From CAVXFB01 sp963760935 (lineage in GTDB: Bacteria; Planctomycetota; Planctomycetia; Pirellulales; Thermoguttaceae), in NCBI GenBank assembly GCA_963760935.1, contig CAVXFB010000005.1, positions 62,001 to 126,000 of the forward strand: a DNA stretch of 64,000 bases, written 5' to 3'. The position numbers and the translations under genes are program-made. Positions 1 to 9,775 of the stretch are shown piece after piece; the stretch's first letter is position 1, and the number at the start of each line of letters is the position of its first letter. The notes under the pieces were generated by a model. The model made no database searches, was not told where the DNA came from, and saw only the letters and a program-made list of their open reading frames with translations.

Positions 1-345
1 ACAACCCTTCGACGCTTGACGACAGGTCCCTCTCCCTCCCGGAGATGGCTTGGGGCGACGCCGGTTCGGTGTGAGACGATGCCTACACACAATCGCAACT
101 ACCGCAGCCACCACAGGTTATGCGTCAGCAGAACAACGGCGCGTGCGTTATGCTGATGCCCAACCAACGAAGCCCAAACCGCTTCTGTCGGCCGCTGCAA
201 TGGCACGCGGCGCGTGCCTACCGCAACAGCCCAGCAGACCGGCGGCCCTTGTAGCACATTCCACCAATTTGGCCAAGAGCGGTCGTGTTGGGGGAAGACG
301 GCCCTGCGAGGCTCCTGCCGAACGGCTGGCAGGCGCAACTGGCGA
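1..345. other. No gene recognised at window start
   Basis: This stretch lies downstream of the minus-strand anti-sigma-like gene. The open frames crossing it have no family-like composition and no good ribosome site. I see no tRNA, repeat or clear terminator. Confidence 0.5.
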
Positions 346-1272
346 TCAATGTCCGCTAACGAAGCGGAAAACTGAGGGGGCCGTTGGGCCGGAGAAATCG
401 TCGCCGCGTGAAAGGACCCAGTTGGCGGGCATTACGGATGCGGCCGGGATGAACTTCGTGTGGCCGTCCACAAATAGGACGTTCCGTCCATAGCCGCCGT
501 GACTTTCGACGGCTTGGCTCGGCAAGTCGGCGCTGGGAGCGTCGGCCAGAAGCGGCGCTGGCGCGGCAGTCAGGGGTAGCTGCCAGCCATCGTCCGTCCC
601 GTCACGTCGCGTGCCGAGCCATTCGTCACTATCAACAGGTTCGAGAGGTTTCGGAAGCTCAGCGTGACGCTGCGCGTTGATCGAGATGCCTTGAGCCGCC
701 AGCCAAGCGTCAGGACACAGGTCGCGCGGACTCTCGCCGGAATATTCGTCGCGTAGTTGGCGCGCCACCGTGGCTCCGACATCGGTCAACCTCCCACCGT
801 TGGCGAATTGCGCAAGCTGGCTGTGTTGCCGGTCGCCGTATTCGCTTAGGGCGACGCCAAACTGCCGCAGCCCATCCTGGCAGGACGCCACGCGGGCGTG
901 GAACCGGCTGTGGGTGATCGCCGGGAAGACGACGGCGGTCACCATCACAAGGACTAGTGCAACCGCGGCCAGATCGGGCCAGCGCACCGCGTTTGCCGCA
1001 GTAGGGGCAGCCCGCTGGGGTGTCATCCGGGGCTTTGAGGCGGACGCGGGCATGCAGGCCGCGACGTAGCGGCACGTCCGCTCAGCAAGCCCCGGTGGAG
1101 GTTCAAAATCGGGTCGCACCGCTTCCAGCGACGCCAAACGCCTGCGCCAAGCGGCCAGCCGGCGGCAGCATTGTTCGTCGTACTCCAAGCGAGCGTCGAG
1201 CGCCTCTTGCTCGTCGTCGTCCAGAGCGCCCAGCAGGTGCCCAAGCAGTTGTTGATCGAGTGACTCGCTCAT
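346..1272 (-). CDS. Anti-sigma-like membrane protein with pseudopilin-like C-terminal domain
   Basis: Predicted 308-aa membrane protein. Residues 1-75 look like a planctomycete anti-sigma N-terminus (acidic start, then a Cys/Arg-rich helix with ECCRR-like spacing around residue 35). One membrane segment spans about residues 99-118. The outer part begins with CQDGLRQFGVAL and ends with HGGYGRNVLFVDGH, resembling the DUF1559 (pseudopilin-like, H-X9-DG) family, although here ten residues separate the His from DG. The gene starts 33 bp after the ECF sigma gene on the same strand, which suggests it binds that sigma factor at the membrane. The sigma-binding role is inferred from position; the membrane segment and C-terminal motif are visible. 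Confidence 0.7.
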   Translation of the reverse strand: MSESLDQQLLGHLLGALDDDEQEALDARLEYDEQCCRRLAAWRRRLASLEAVRPDFEPPPGLAERTCRYVAACMPASASKPRMTPQRAAPTAANAVRWPDLAAVALVLVMVTAVVFPAITHSRFHARVASCQDGLRQFGVALSEYGDRQHSQLAQFANGGRLTDVGATVARQLRDEYSGESPRDLCPDAWLAAQGISINAQRHAELPKPLEPVDSDEWLGTRRDGTDDGWQLPLTAAPAPLLADAPSADLPSQAVESHGGYGRNVLFVDGHTKFIPAASVMPANWVLSRGDDFSGPTAPSVFRFVSGH

Positions 1273-1305
1273 GGGGCAGGAGATCGGACCAAGCGACCCG
1301 TTCCT

Positions 1306-1956
1306 TTATTTCGGCAGGTTCACGTGAGAAAATGACTCGGTGAGCTTGAGCATGGCGGCATGCAAGCGGCTCTTGACCGTTCCGACGGGCACGCCCAATA
1401 TCTGGGCGGCTTCCCGGTACTTGAGCCCTTGGAAATAAACTAGCATAACCACCTGCCTCGAGGTCTCCGGAAGCGCGTCGACCGCTTCGTGCAGGGCGAC
1501 GTTCTCCTCGGCCGACTCGGCGTCCTCGGCAGGTCCCGCCTGCCGACCGCCGAGCAACTCCACCAGCGCACCGGCCTCTTCTTCCGTGTTGTTCATCCGC
1601 GTGGAACGATCGAGACTACTCATGCGATGCCGTCGGTTGCGCCGCTGGCAGTCGATGGCCTGATTGGTCGCCACCGTATACAGCCAAGGACGCACCTTTC
1701 GACCCGGCTCGAAGTGGCCGCACTTCAGGTGAACCTGAAGGAACGTCTGTTGAAAGACGTCTTCGGCCATTTCGGCGTCGCCGACATAGTGGCGCAGGTA
1801 TCCGTACAACTCCTTTTCGTACCGGCGCACTAATTCAGCAAACACATCTCCGCGTCCCTCTGAGCGGTAAGTTAATAAAAGCCGCTCGTCGGTCCACGAA
1901 ACCAGGGGGCTCGGGCCGCAGGCACGCACTCGCGGTTGTTCAATCGTGCCGTTCAT
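1306..1956 (-). CDS. ECF RNA polymerase sigma factor
   Basis: Extracytoplasmic-function sigma-70 factor, about 216 aa. Region 2 is visible around residues 30-100 (ELVRRYEKELYGYLRH, then AEDVFQQTFLQVH and the WLYTVATNQAID helix), and region 4 near the C-terminus (LPETSRQVVMLVYFQGLKY, then VPVGTVKSRLHAAM). The ATG at 1956 is preferred over an in-frame start 99 bp upstream because the extra residues do not look like a sigma N-terminus; no strong Shine-Dalgarno site decides it. The next gene downstream encodes its likely anti-sigma factor, and the two probably form one transcription unit controlling an envelope or stress response. The target regulon cannot be read from the sequence. Confidence 0.9.
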   Translation of the reverse strand: MNGTIEQPRVRACGPSPLVSWTDERLLLTYRSEGRGDVFAELVRRYEKELYGYLRHYVGDAEMAEDVFQQTFLQVHLKCGHFEPGRKVRPWLYTVATNQAIDCQRRNRRHRMSSLDRSTRMNNTEEEAGALVELLGGRQAGPAEDAESAEENVALHEAVDALPETSRQVVMLVYFQGLKYREAAQILGVPVGTVKSRLHAAMLKLTESFSHVNLPK

Positions 1957-2431
1957 TTTTGATACGCATCCGTGAGAAGGAGGGTTCACCCAACTCGAGC
2001 AACGCCCTGTCCGCCTCGACGCAAGTCCTGCTCCGACAGGACATTCTACTCGCACTTGTCACGAGAACCTAGGCGACGAGGAGAAAAGGGTTCCGACGTT
2101 CCGGGTCGGGTGTCTCTGCCTTATGCAAGTAGCGTGCCTAATCGACAAAACACGATTTTTCGCTCGAATCGAATCTGGTATCGTAGCTTGCTAACTGTTT
2201 ACTTCCCAAAGCATTCCGTCAAAAAATCCACAAATGGCACGTACCACGTGCCGACATAATCCGGTTACCGCAGACGTGAAAGTCTTGCCATCGCTTACAC
2301 AACGAGGCGTCGCGAAGGTGATACTGGAACAGTTTTGGCAGTCTGGGAAGGCAGCGACCTGGAAAAGTGGCAGTTTAGAAGGCTGGTGGGCAGACAAGGA
2401 AGAATGCTTTTCCCAGCCGCGCGCCCAGGGA
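1957..2431. other. Intergenic region upstream of ECF sigma gene
   Basis: About 475 bp lie between the sigma-factor start and the end of the next minus-strand gene. It should contain the sigma operon promoter and the 3' end of the preceding operon. Parts are noticeably AT-richer, but I see no convincing -35/-10 pair, terminator or small gene. Confidence 0.4.
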
Positions 2432-3052
2432 TCAGTCCCCAGCCGCACCGGGGGCCTCGGGTGCTGCCTTGGGCATCCTTTTCGGCACGCCGCGCCGCTG
2501 GCTAGGCCGATCGCCCCGAGCGGCGGCATCGCTTCGATTTGAGTCTCCCTCGCCCGGGCGCGTGCGGCGCAAGTACATCCGCAGCAACTCCCGCTGCATT
2601 TCTTCGCCCGGCAGAACCAGCAACTGCTCGCGCTGCTGCGGCGACAGTCCGTTATCGAAGAAGTTCGCCAGCAATTCGTCGCTGGGATTGAGCGGCCCTC
2701 GCTGGAAACGCTGCCGGATCATCTGATGCATCCAGCCGGCGACGATTCGCCGCTGGTCGGCCTCCTTTTTCGAGGTAAGCCAAGTGCTCGTTTCCGGGCT
2801 AAGCTGCTTCCGCAACTCGGCCAAGTCGTCGTCACTGATGGCCGGCCCCGGGCGGCCCCCGCCCGCTGGCCAACGCCGCCACATCATGTCCCGCAACATC
2901 ATGCGACGTCGCTCAGTTTGTGACAGGTGCTCAATGCTTTCCCGCCGCTCGGGGGGAAGCGTCGCAATGAACTGAGCCTCATGCTTCTCGGCAATCGCCT
3001 CCATCCACCGCGACAACACCAGGGTCTCCTGCTTGCTAAGAGCGGGTTTCAT
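2432..3052 (-). CDS. Hypothetical Arg/Glu-rich protein, third gene of a sigma operon
   Basis: A 206-aa, strongly charged and probably helical protein with no signal peptide or membrane segment. It contains LSPQQREQLLVLP near residue 135, like the L-x-x-x-Q-R-E-x-L motif of CpxP/Spy-type or DUF3106-type proteins, and a Pro/Arg-rich tail. Its start lies inside the end of the anti-sigma gene (17-bp overlap), so it is translationally coupled to it. I do not recognise a specific family. The position suggests a role in, or regulated by, the same sigma/anti-sigma circuit. Confidence 0.7.
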   Translation of the reverse strand: MKPALSKQETLVLSRWMEAIAEKHEAQFIATLPPERRESIEHLSQTERRRMMLRDMMWRRWPAGGGRPGPAISDDDLAELRKQLSPETSTWLTSKKEADQRRIVAGWMHQMIRQRFQRGPLNPSDELLANFFDNGLSPQQREQLLVLPGEEMQRELLRMYLRRTRPGEGDSNRSDAAARGDRPSQRRGVPKRMPKAAPEAPGAAGD

Positions 3053-3887
3053 TGCGGGTGCGCTCTTCCTCCAGCTTCTTAACAGCGCTCAGTCGTGCGC
3101 TGGGATCCAGCCCGGTCAAATCGCTCCAGCGGTACGACGGAATAGTTTGCAGCCATTCGTAGTAGCGGTGCATCACGTGCAGTAATTGCCCGGCATCGGC
3201 CGAATGCAGGATGGCGTCGTGAAGAGCCTGGATGTGCTCGCGCTCGTCGCCTTTTAGCGTCGCCCACCGCTCCTGAAGCCGCGCCAGATGCTCTTTGTCG
3301 CCGTCGGTCATGCTTTCCACGCGCTGGCGACGTTGGGCCAGCGATTCGTCCTGCACCAGTAATGTGGTTGCCGGCGCATCGGACTTCTGCGTGCCAAACG
3401 GAGATTGATCGTGAAGCAATCGCAGGAATTGAATATCGTCGATTTGGCGATACTCATCCAAGTTCAACAATAAGGGCAGGTCTTCGAGAAGCTGATGATT
3501 CGCGTCCGGCATGACGAGCCGTACGACGAGGAAGCCCACCAACACGGCCGCTAACGCGCCCCCACTGATCGCAAACAGACGCCTGCGACGCCGGCGCGGC
3601 GCATCGGCCAAGCTTCGCTCGACGTCTTCGCCGGCCGCGACGGCCACCATTTCCAACGTGCTTTGAGTAAAGTTGTTGCCCACGGGGGCGGCGTCGAGAT
3701 CGTCCAACATGTCCCACGTCCGCTGCATCTCCTGCAAGCGGCGTCGGACACTGGCATCCGAGGCGAGCATCGCCTCGATGCGACGGCCGCCCTCCACGTC
3801 CAATTCGCCGTCGAGATAGGCCACAAGTTGCTCGTCGAGCGGCGAGGGCTTGTCTAAACCGTCGTTCATGCGATGTTCGTCGGTCAT
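3036..3887 (-). CDS. Anti-sigma factor, single-pass membrane protein
   Basis: A 283-aa protein. Its N-terminus (LDEQLVAYLDGELD) is the classic anti-sigma start that contacts sigma regions 2 and 4. A basic stretch (PRRRRRRLF) is followed by one transmembrane helix at about residues 105-125 and a periplasmic domain of about 155 aa. It overlaps the upstream ECF sigma gene by 4 bp (ATGA), the usual coupling for a sigma/anti-sigma pair. I do not see the zinc-binding HxxxCxxC motif of the ZAS family, so it would be a non-zinc anti-sigma factor. The signal it senses is unknown. Confidence 0.82.
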   Translation of the reverse strand: MTDEHRMNDGLDKPSPLDEQLVAYLDGELDVEGGRRIEAMLASDASVRRRLQEMQRTWDMLDDLDAAPVGNNFTQSTLEMVAVAAGEDVERSLADAPRRRRRRLFAISGGALAAVLVGFLVVRLVMPDANHQLLEDLPLLLNLDEYRQIDDIQFLRLLHDQSPFGTQKSDAPATTLLVQDESLAQRRQRVESMTDGDKEHLARLQERWATLKGDEREHIQALHDAILHSADAGQLLHVMHRYYEWLQTIPSYRWSDLTGLDPSARLSAVKKLEEERTRNETRS

Positions 3888-4537
3888 GTCATCTCCGGGC
3901 GCACGCCGTGTTCGATGTACGGTTGCAGCACTTCGCGGAGGTTCTCGCGCGCACGGGAAAGCAGCGATTTGATGGCCTGGGGCGTGAGGTCCATGATGGC
4001 CCCGATCTCGGCGTAGCTCATGCCCTCGAACTTGCTCAGCAGGATTGCCATCCGCTGCCGTTCGCCGAGCGATTCCATGGCCATCTGCACGATCTCGCGC
4101 ATCTCGGCCTTATCGAGCTGTCGGGCGGGCATCTGGCCGCTGCTGGCCTGGAGCATGTTGTCCAGGGGGCGGGCGCCCATCGGTCCGCTGTCGCGGGATT
4201 GCAGGGTCACCTCGTGACGCCGCGACCGACTTCGCAGTGAATTGGCGGCCACGTGGTTGGCAATCGTGTAAAGCCAGGTGGAGAACTTCGCCCCCGGCTC
4301 GTAGCTTTCCCGAGCGCGGTACACCCGCAAGAAGACCTCTTGCGTCAAGTCTTCGGCCTGTTGCGGATCACCCACCAAATGCCGCAACACCATCAGCAGC
4401 CGGGCCTGATAGCGAGATACCAACTCTTCGAAGGACACTGCATTGCCTTCGCGCACCTCGAGCATCAGCCGGACGTCGGGGTCGAGTTTGTATCGGAGGG
4501 CGGAGGATTCGCTGACGACCACGGCATACCCCGTCAC
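3884..4537 (-). CDS. ECF RNA polymerase sigma factor (second)
   Basis: ECF sigma-70 factor of 217 aa. Region 2 is at about residues 30-100 (FEELVSRYQARLLMVLRHL, AEDLTQEVFLRVYRA, WLYTIANHVAANSL). Region 4 is at about residues 150-205 (LGERQRMAILLSKFEGMSY, then LTPQAIKSLLSRARENLRE). It heads a three-gene minus-strand operon of sigma, anti-sigma and a charged hypothetical protein, joined by 4-bp and 17-bp overlaps. Two unrelated sigma cassettes in tandem within 4.5 kb is typical of planctomycetes, which carry many ECF factors. Confidence 0.92.
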   Translation of the reverse strand: MTGYAVVVSESSALRYKLDPDVRLMLEVREGNAVSFEELVSRYQARLLMVLRHLVGDPQQAEDLTQEVFLRVYRARESYEPGAKFSTWLYTIANHVAANSLRSRSRRHEVTLQSRDSGPMGARPLDNMLQASSGQMPARQLDKAEMREIVQMAMESLGERQRMAILLSKFEGMSYAEIGAIMDLTPQAIKSLLSRARENLREVLQPYIEHGVRPEMT

Positions 4538-4957
4538 TGGAAGGTAGCAGGCCCGTTCCGTGTGCCGCTGTCAGTTTACAGCGCACTGCGTGTGGCTGCT
4601 ACAAGCGGCCGGGCGACGCCTCGTCGGCCCGCCGTCAGGTTAGCTTGCGGCACGGTGTGAGGGCCGACGTGCTCTGTGCCACCCACGCTATTAGTGTAGC
4701 CGATCGAGCCCACGGCGGCCAGCCACCCGCCGGTAGCAGGCACACCAGCATGCACCGTCCACGAAAGTCCGGGGTCTGGTCCATTTTTCGGCTCTCATGC
4801 ATGGCGTTTGTCGTTGCCTCGACTCCGAAAACATGAACCCGACCCCTTCGCGCCGCAGTTATGGTATACGGAGTTCTAGTGCGACAAGGTCGGCTGGCGA
4901 TAGGAACGCGGGATCGGTACACTGAAAATTGTTCATCCACCGGCGAGGGATAATGCC
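4538..4957. promoter_or_regulatory. Divergent intergenic region with a candidate amidotransferase promoter
   Basis: This 420-bp gap separates the minus-strand sigma operon from the plus-strand amidotransferase gene and must hold both promoters. A TACACT hexamer at 4918-4923 lies 17 bp after TGGCGA (4895-4900) and about 35 bp upstream of the amidotransferase ATG. It is a plausible but weak sigma-70-type promoter. I see no coding sequence here. Confidence 0.35.
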
Positions 4958-5550
<593 letters not shown>

Positions 5551-5554
<4 letters not shown>

Positions 5555-7347
5555 GTCTCACGCAAAGGCGCAGAGGCGCAAAGAAGGATGCTTGCGACGG
5601 AGAGCCGATCTCTCCAGCAACGTTTCAGTCTATGCATTCCTCTCTCTTTGCGCCTTTGCGCCTTTGCGTGAGACCATTAACGGCGAGCCATGCTCGATCG
5701 CTCGCCTTCCTCGGCGCCGCTCTGCTGTGGCTCTCTCTGCCGCCGGTCGACTGGTGGCCGCTGGCCTGGGTGGCGCCCGTGCCGTGGGTGCTGCTGATCC
5801 GGCGGAAAGAACTTGACGGACGCCGGCCGTACGCGATGCTGACTCTTGCCGGCTTTTGCTTCTGGATGGCCGCTCTGCACTGGCTGCGGCTGCCCCATCC
5901 GGCCACCAGCCTCGGCTGGTTTGCGTTGTCGTTCTACTTCGCGTTTTATCTCCCGGCGTTTATCGCCCTGTCGCGAGTGGCCGTTCATCGGCTGGGCATT
6001 TCTGTGGTTTTGGCGGCGCCGATCGTCTGGACGGGCCTTGAACTTGCCCGTGCACATTTGCTGACCGGCATGACGATGGCAAGCCTCGGCCATACCCAAT
6101 ACCGCTGGATCGAGTTGATCCAGCTAAGCGATCTGGCCGGCGCGTTTGGAGTGAGCTTCGTTGTGATGTTCGTTGCGGCATCGTTGGCTCGAATGCTTCC
6201 GGTAAGGGAATCGGGCACAGACCCCATTTGCACGCAGCACCCTACGGTCCCCGCGGGCAAATCGGGATTGTCCTTTCTCTCCAGTCTTTGGCCGCTTGCG
6301 GCGGCGGCAGCCGTGCTGGCTGCGGCGCTCGTCTACGGCCATGTTCGTATGGCGGCCAACACGCCCAAAGCGGGGCCGCGAATCGCTTTGGTGCAAGGCT
6401 CGATCGACATCGAGTTTCTCGACAGCCAAAGTGCCAGAGAAAACCTGAAGAACCGTATTTTTGACCAGTACTATAAGCTGTCGCAGGACGCCGTCGCGCA
6501 AGACAAGCATCTCGACCTGCTTGTTTGGCCCGAGACGATGTTCACCCGTCCGTTGGTGACCTACGATCGAGATTTCACTCTGCCGCCGGACTTCGATGGC
6601 ACGCCCGACGATGTCCGAAGCTCGGCGGAAAACGGGCTATCGTGGCTGAGTCACGTGGCACGCTCGCTCGATGTTCCGTTGCTGCTGGGTGTCGACGCCT
6701 ACCACTTTGGCCGCAATGGCGAGCAGTGCTTCAACTCGGCGGCCTATGTTGCCCGCGATGGCCGACTACTGGGCCGCTACGACAAGATGCACTTGGTGAT
6801 GTTCGGCGAGTATGTGCCTTTCGCCGAGTACATTCCCTGGCTCTATGGGCTGACGCCGCTTACCGGCGGAGCAACGCCCGGCCAACGCCCGGCGGCCTTC
6901 GACGTCGGTGGCGTCCGCATCGCGCCCGATATCTGCTATGAAACTGTGCTCTCCCACGTGATCCGCGGCCAAATTAACCGGCTGACCGATGAAGGTCACG
7001 AGCCCGATGTACTGGTCAACCTCACCAACGACGGCTGGTTCTGGGGCTCGAGCGAACTGGACATGCACCTGGTATGTGGTGTGTTTCGCGCGGTCGAGTG
7101 CCGCAAGCCGCTGGTGATCGCCGCCAACACCGGCTTCTCGGCCTGGATCGACGGCGATGGCCGCATCCGCCAGCAAGGCCCTCGGCGTGCAACGGGCATC
7201 ATCGTGGCTGAAACGGAACTCGACGGGCGCCACAGTTGGTATCTTGTCCACGGCGACTGGTTCGCGGGCATATGCCTGGTGGCCTGCGGACTATTCGGAT
7301 TAGTCGGGATATTGCGGCGACGCAAGCGCACTGTGACCACCGTTTGA
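5551..7347 (+). CDS. lnt: Apolipoprotein N-acyltransferase
   Basis: Inner-membrane enzyme that adds the third acyl chain to lipoproteins. Several hydrophobic segments fill the first 230 residues, followed by a carbon-nitrogen-hydrolase domain. The triad is visible: Glu in LLVWPETMF, Lys in GRYDKMHLVMFGEYVPF and Cys in APDICYETV. The 598-aa length from the coupled ATG at 5551 is slightly above usual (about 510-560). The first 40 residues are encoded by a palindromic repeat, so translation may really begin at 5632 or just after the repeat, before SLAFLGAALLWL. The identification is firm; the N-terminus is not. Confidence 0.92.
5555..5674. repeat. 120-bp palindromic repeat at the lnt 5' end
   Basis: Two arms of about 31 bp (5555-5585 and 5644-5674) are near-perfect reverse complements built from a CGCAAAGGCGC-type unit, separated by about 58 bp. 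Short palindromes of this composition are dispersed in many bacterial genomes. Here the element sits directly after the amidotransferase stop and is read through as the lnt N-terminus. Confidence 0.85.
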
Positions 7348-7473
7348 GCCTTTCCTCGGCAATGCGGCTCGTCGGCAGCCTCTCAATTTATTGCCGCGAT
7401 ATCCCCGGCGGAGGGGCTAAAAGCCGGTGGTGCCGACACGCAGTGATGAATCTTGTGACCGAGGGGGTTTTGG

Positions 7474-7503
7474 TTGACAGGTGAAATTGGGCGAAGTTAT
7501 ACT
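7474..7503 (+). promoter_or_regulatory. Sigma-70-type promoter
   Basis: A perfect TTGACA (7474-7479) and a TATACT (7498-7503) are separated by 18 bp, about 65 bp upstream of the ATG of the coiled-coil membrane protein. It would drive the three-gene unit ending with mreB. Confidence 0.72.
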
Positions 7504-7568
7504 ACAAGGACGGCGTTGCGGCCTTTTTCTAGCAACGTCTGTGGCCAACTATTGCTAGCAGGTTGAGC

Positions 7569-8441
7569 ATGAATCTCGTCGGCAGGATCTTTGTCGTTGC
7601 CATTTTGGTCATGAGCGTGCTTTTCATGGCGTTTGCCATGGCCGTCTATGCCACGCATAAGAACTGGCGGGAAGTGGTCATGCGGACCCAGGATCAGGTC
7701 ACGCCCGGCAAGGAGTTGGGGCTGAAGTATCAGCTCGACAAGGCCAAGGCCGACAACAGTCGGCTGAAGAGCGAGGCCGACAAGCTGACGCAAGAGCGCG
7801 ACGCCGAGAAGGCCGAAAAGGTCCAGGCCGTCGCGAAACTGGAAAATGAGTTGAAACTTCGCACGGACGAGTTGACAGCCCTTGAGGCAAAGGCGGCCGC
7901 ACTAGAAAAGGATCAGCGCGAGGCCGTGGCTGCCATGCAGACTACGCAGGCCAACGCCACCGATTACCGCAAAGAGTTGGATACGCACCGAAAGACGTTG
8001 GAAGATGCTCGCAAGGATCGCGACGCCCACTTCAAGCGAGTCACCGAACTGACCGACCTGCTGAATCAGGCTCAGAACGAGAAAGAGTTGCTGAAGAAGC
8101 GAACGGTGGAGTTGGGCAAAGACCTGGCCAAGGCCGACCAGGTACTGCGAAAGTTCAATCTCGACAAGAACAAGAACCTCGCCAACGTTCCGCCGATTGT
8201 CGACGGTATCATTACCGCCACGCCGGGCAACGGACTGGTTGAGATTTCCATTGGCGCCGACGAAGGGCTCTTAAAGGGCCACAAACTCGAGGTGTATCGA
8301 ATCGGGGCCGGACAGAGCGAGTATGTAGGCCGTATCGAAGTGGTTCAGACGGCCCCGGACAAGGCCGTGTGCAAGATCGATCCGAAGTTCCAAAACAGCA
8401 ATATGGTGGTCGGTGACCGTGTCGCCACGAAAATCGAGTAA
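7569..8441 (+). CDS. Membrane-anchored coiled-coil protein, possible MreC-like partner of MreB
   Basis: A 290-aa protein. The ATG at 7569 is preferred over the TTG 6 bp upstream because hydrophobic NLVGRIFVVAILVMSVLF follows directly. Layout: one N-terminal membrane helix (about residues 5-28), a long charged coiled coil (about 45-205), and a small beta-rich C-terminal domain with IDEGLLKG/YVGRIEVV-like turns resembling the FlgT or MreC C-terminal fold. This helix, coiled coil and beta-domain layout is that of MreC, and mreB follows two genes later. Sequence similarity to true MreC is not obvious by eye, so the role in cell shape is a hypothesis. Confidence 0.72.
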   Translation: MNLVGRIFVVAILVMSVLFMAFAMAVYATHKNWREVVMRTQDQVTPGKELGLKYQLDKAKADNSRLKSEADKLTQERDAEKAEKVQAVAKLENELKLRTDELTALEAKAAALEKDQREAVAAMQTTQANATDYRKELDTHRKTLEDARKDRDAHFKRVTELTDLLNQAQNEKELLKKRTVELGKDLAKADQVLRKFNLDKNKNLANVPPIVDGIITATPGNGLVEISIGADEGLLKGHKLEVYRIGAGQSEYVGRIEVVQTAPDKAVCKIDPKFQNSNMVVGDRVATKIE

Positions 8442-8679
8442 TTCGCAGGGCGCTGCGGCGCCGGTCAACTATCGCAAGCCGCGGCCCGACTTTTATACGG
8501 TCCTGCTGGTGATCGCGCTAGTCGCCCTCCTCATTGGCACCTTGTTCCTCTACCTGGAACTGAACTTCTACGAGATGAACGTCAAGGCCGGCCCGCCGGT
8601 CAGCTTTCAGCAATCGACGTTTACCGATCGGCTAGCGGCGGATACCATAGTGGATTGCGTGGGTCGCGCCTGGCTCTGA
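8413..8679 (+). CDS. Small single-pass membrane protein between coiled-coil protein and MreB
   Basis: An 88-aa protein starting at one of two GTG codons (8413 or 8419) inside the 3' end of the preceding gene, so it is probably translationally coupled. After a basic, Pro-rich N-terminus there is one membrane helix (FYTVLLVIALVALLIGTLFL, about residues 27-47) and a short outer tail. It is too short to be a classical MreD. I recognise no family. Its fixed place between the coiled-coil gene and mreB suggests membership of the same complex. Confidence 0.7.
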   Translation: MTVSPRKSSNSQGAAAPVNYRKPRPDFYTVLLVIALVALLIGTLFLYLELNFYEMNVKAGPPVSFQQSTFTDRLAADTIVDCVGRAWL

Positions 8680-8716
8680 TCCCCGGTTTCTAATCTCAAT
8701 CCCTCACTGAGCACGG

Positions 8717-9772
8717 ATGCTCCCACTGCCAAGCTTACTCAGCCGGTTTCGCTGCGATCTGGCCGTTGATCTTGGTACGGCCAACACGCTGGTTTGCGTC
8801 GTTGGCGAAGGGTTGGTGCTCAACGAGCCCTCGATCGTGGCTCTGGAGCGTAGCACGGGCCGAATTCTTTCCGGCGGTTGCGCGGTCGGGCAACTGGCCA
8901 AGCAGATGGAAGGCCGCACGCCCGAGTCGATCTCTGTCGTGCGGCCGCTAAGCAATGGCGTGATTACCGATTTCGAACTGTGCGAGGCGATGCTCCGCTA
9001 TTTCCTCGGCAAAGCCCGGCGGCCCGGCTGGCAGTTGCGACCGCGAGTTCTCCTCGGCGTACCGGGCTGCATCACGCCCGTCGAGAAACGAGCGGCCTTC
9101 AACAGCGTGCATCGCGCCGGGGCGGGCCAAGTGTGGGTCATGCCCGAGGCCAAGGCGGCCGCCATCGGTGTTGGCTTGCCCATCGCCGAACCAGTTGCCA
9201 GCATGGTCTGCGACATCGGCGGCGGCACCACGGAAGTGGCCGTGCTGAGTCTCGGCGACACCGTGGCGGCCCAAAGCGTCCGCACCGGTGGCGACCGGAT
9301 GGACCAAGCGATTGTCGACTACCTGCGACGTCACTACAGCCTGCGGATCGGCTTGCCAGCAGCCGAGCGTTTGAAGATCGACATCGGCAGCGCCTATCCG
9401 TTGGAAGAAGAGCGAGCCGTGGAACTCAGCGGCGTCGACACGGTTAGCAGCTTGCCGCGGAAGGCGACGGTCACGAGCGAGGAAATCCGCCAAGCCCTCG
9501 GCAATCCGCTCGAAGAAATTCTCGACGCCATCAAGGCGACCCTCGATCACTGCAACCCGGAACTGGCTGCTGATTTGGTCGACAATGGGCTGGTGCTCTG
9601 CGGCGGCGGGGCGCTGTTGCAGCGCATCGATCGCTACATCACGGAGCAAACCGGCCTGCCCGTTCGCATCACTCCCGAGCCGCTGACGGCCGTCGCGCAG
9701 GGCCTGCTAATTTGTATGGAGCATTTCGCCCAGTGGCGGCGCTGGCTGCAATCGAGCGAAGAGGACGTGTGA
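8717..9772 (+). CDS. mreB: Actin-like cell-shape protein MreB
   Basis: A 351-aa actin/HSP70-superfamily ATPase of normal MreB length. The phosphate-1 loop is VDLGTANTLVCV near residue 18, phosphate-2 is CDIGGGTTEVAVLSLG near residue 165, and the adenosine loop is VLCGGGALLQRID near residue 288. The TRGGDRMDQ-like helix (VRTGGDRMDQAIVDYL) is also present. MreB filaments under the inner membrane guide cell-wall synthesis. Presence here supports a wall-bearing planctomycete lineage. It is probably the last gene of the unit started at the 7.47-kb promoter, and it ends 3 bp from the convergent rlmN gene. Confidence 0.95.
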   Translation: MLPLPSLLSRFRCDLAVDLGTANTLVCVVGEGLVLNEPSIVALERSTGRILSGGCAVGQLAKQMEGRTPESISVVRPLSNGVITDFELCEAMLRYFLGKARRPGWQLRPRVLLGVPGCITPVEKRAAFNSVHRAGAGQVWVMPEAKAAAIGVGLPIAEPVASMVCDIGGGTTEVAVLSLGDTVAAQSVRTGGDRMDQAIVDYLRRHYSLRIGLPAAERLKIDIGSAYPLEEERAVELSGVDTVSSLPRKATVTSEEIRQALGNPLEEILDAIKATLDHCNPELAADLVDNGLVLCGGGALLQRIDRYITEQTGLPVRITPEPLTAVAQGLLICMEHFAQWRRWLQSSEEDV

Positions 9773-9775
9773 TCG

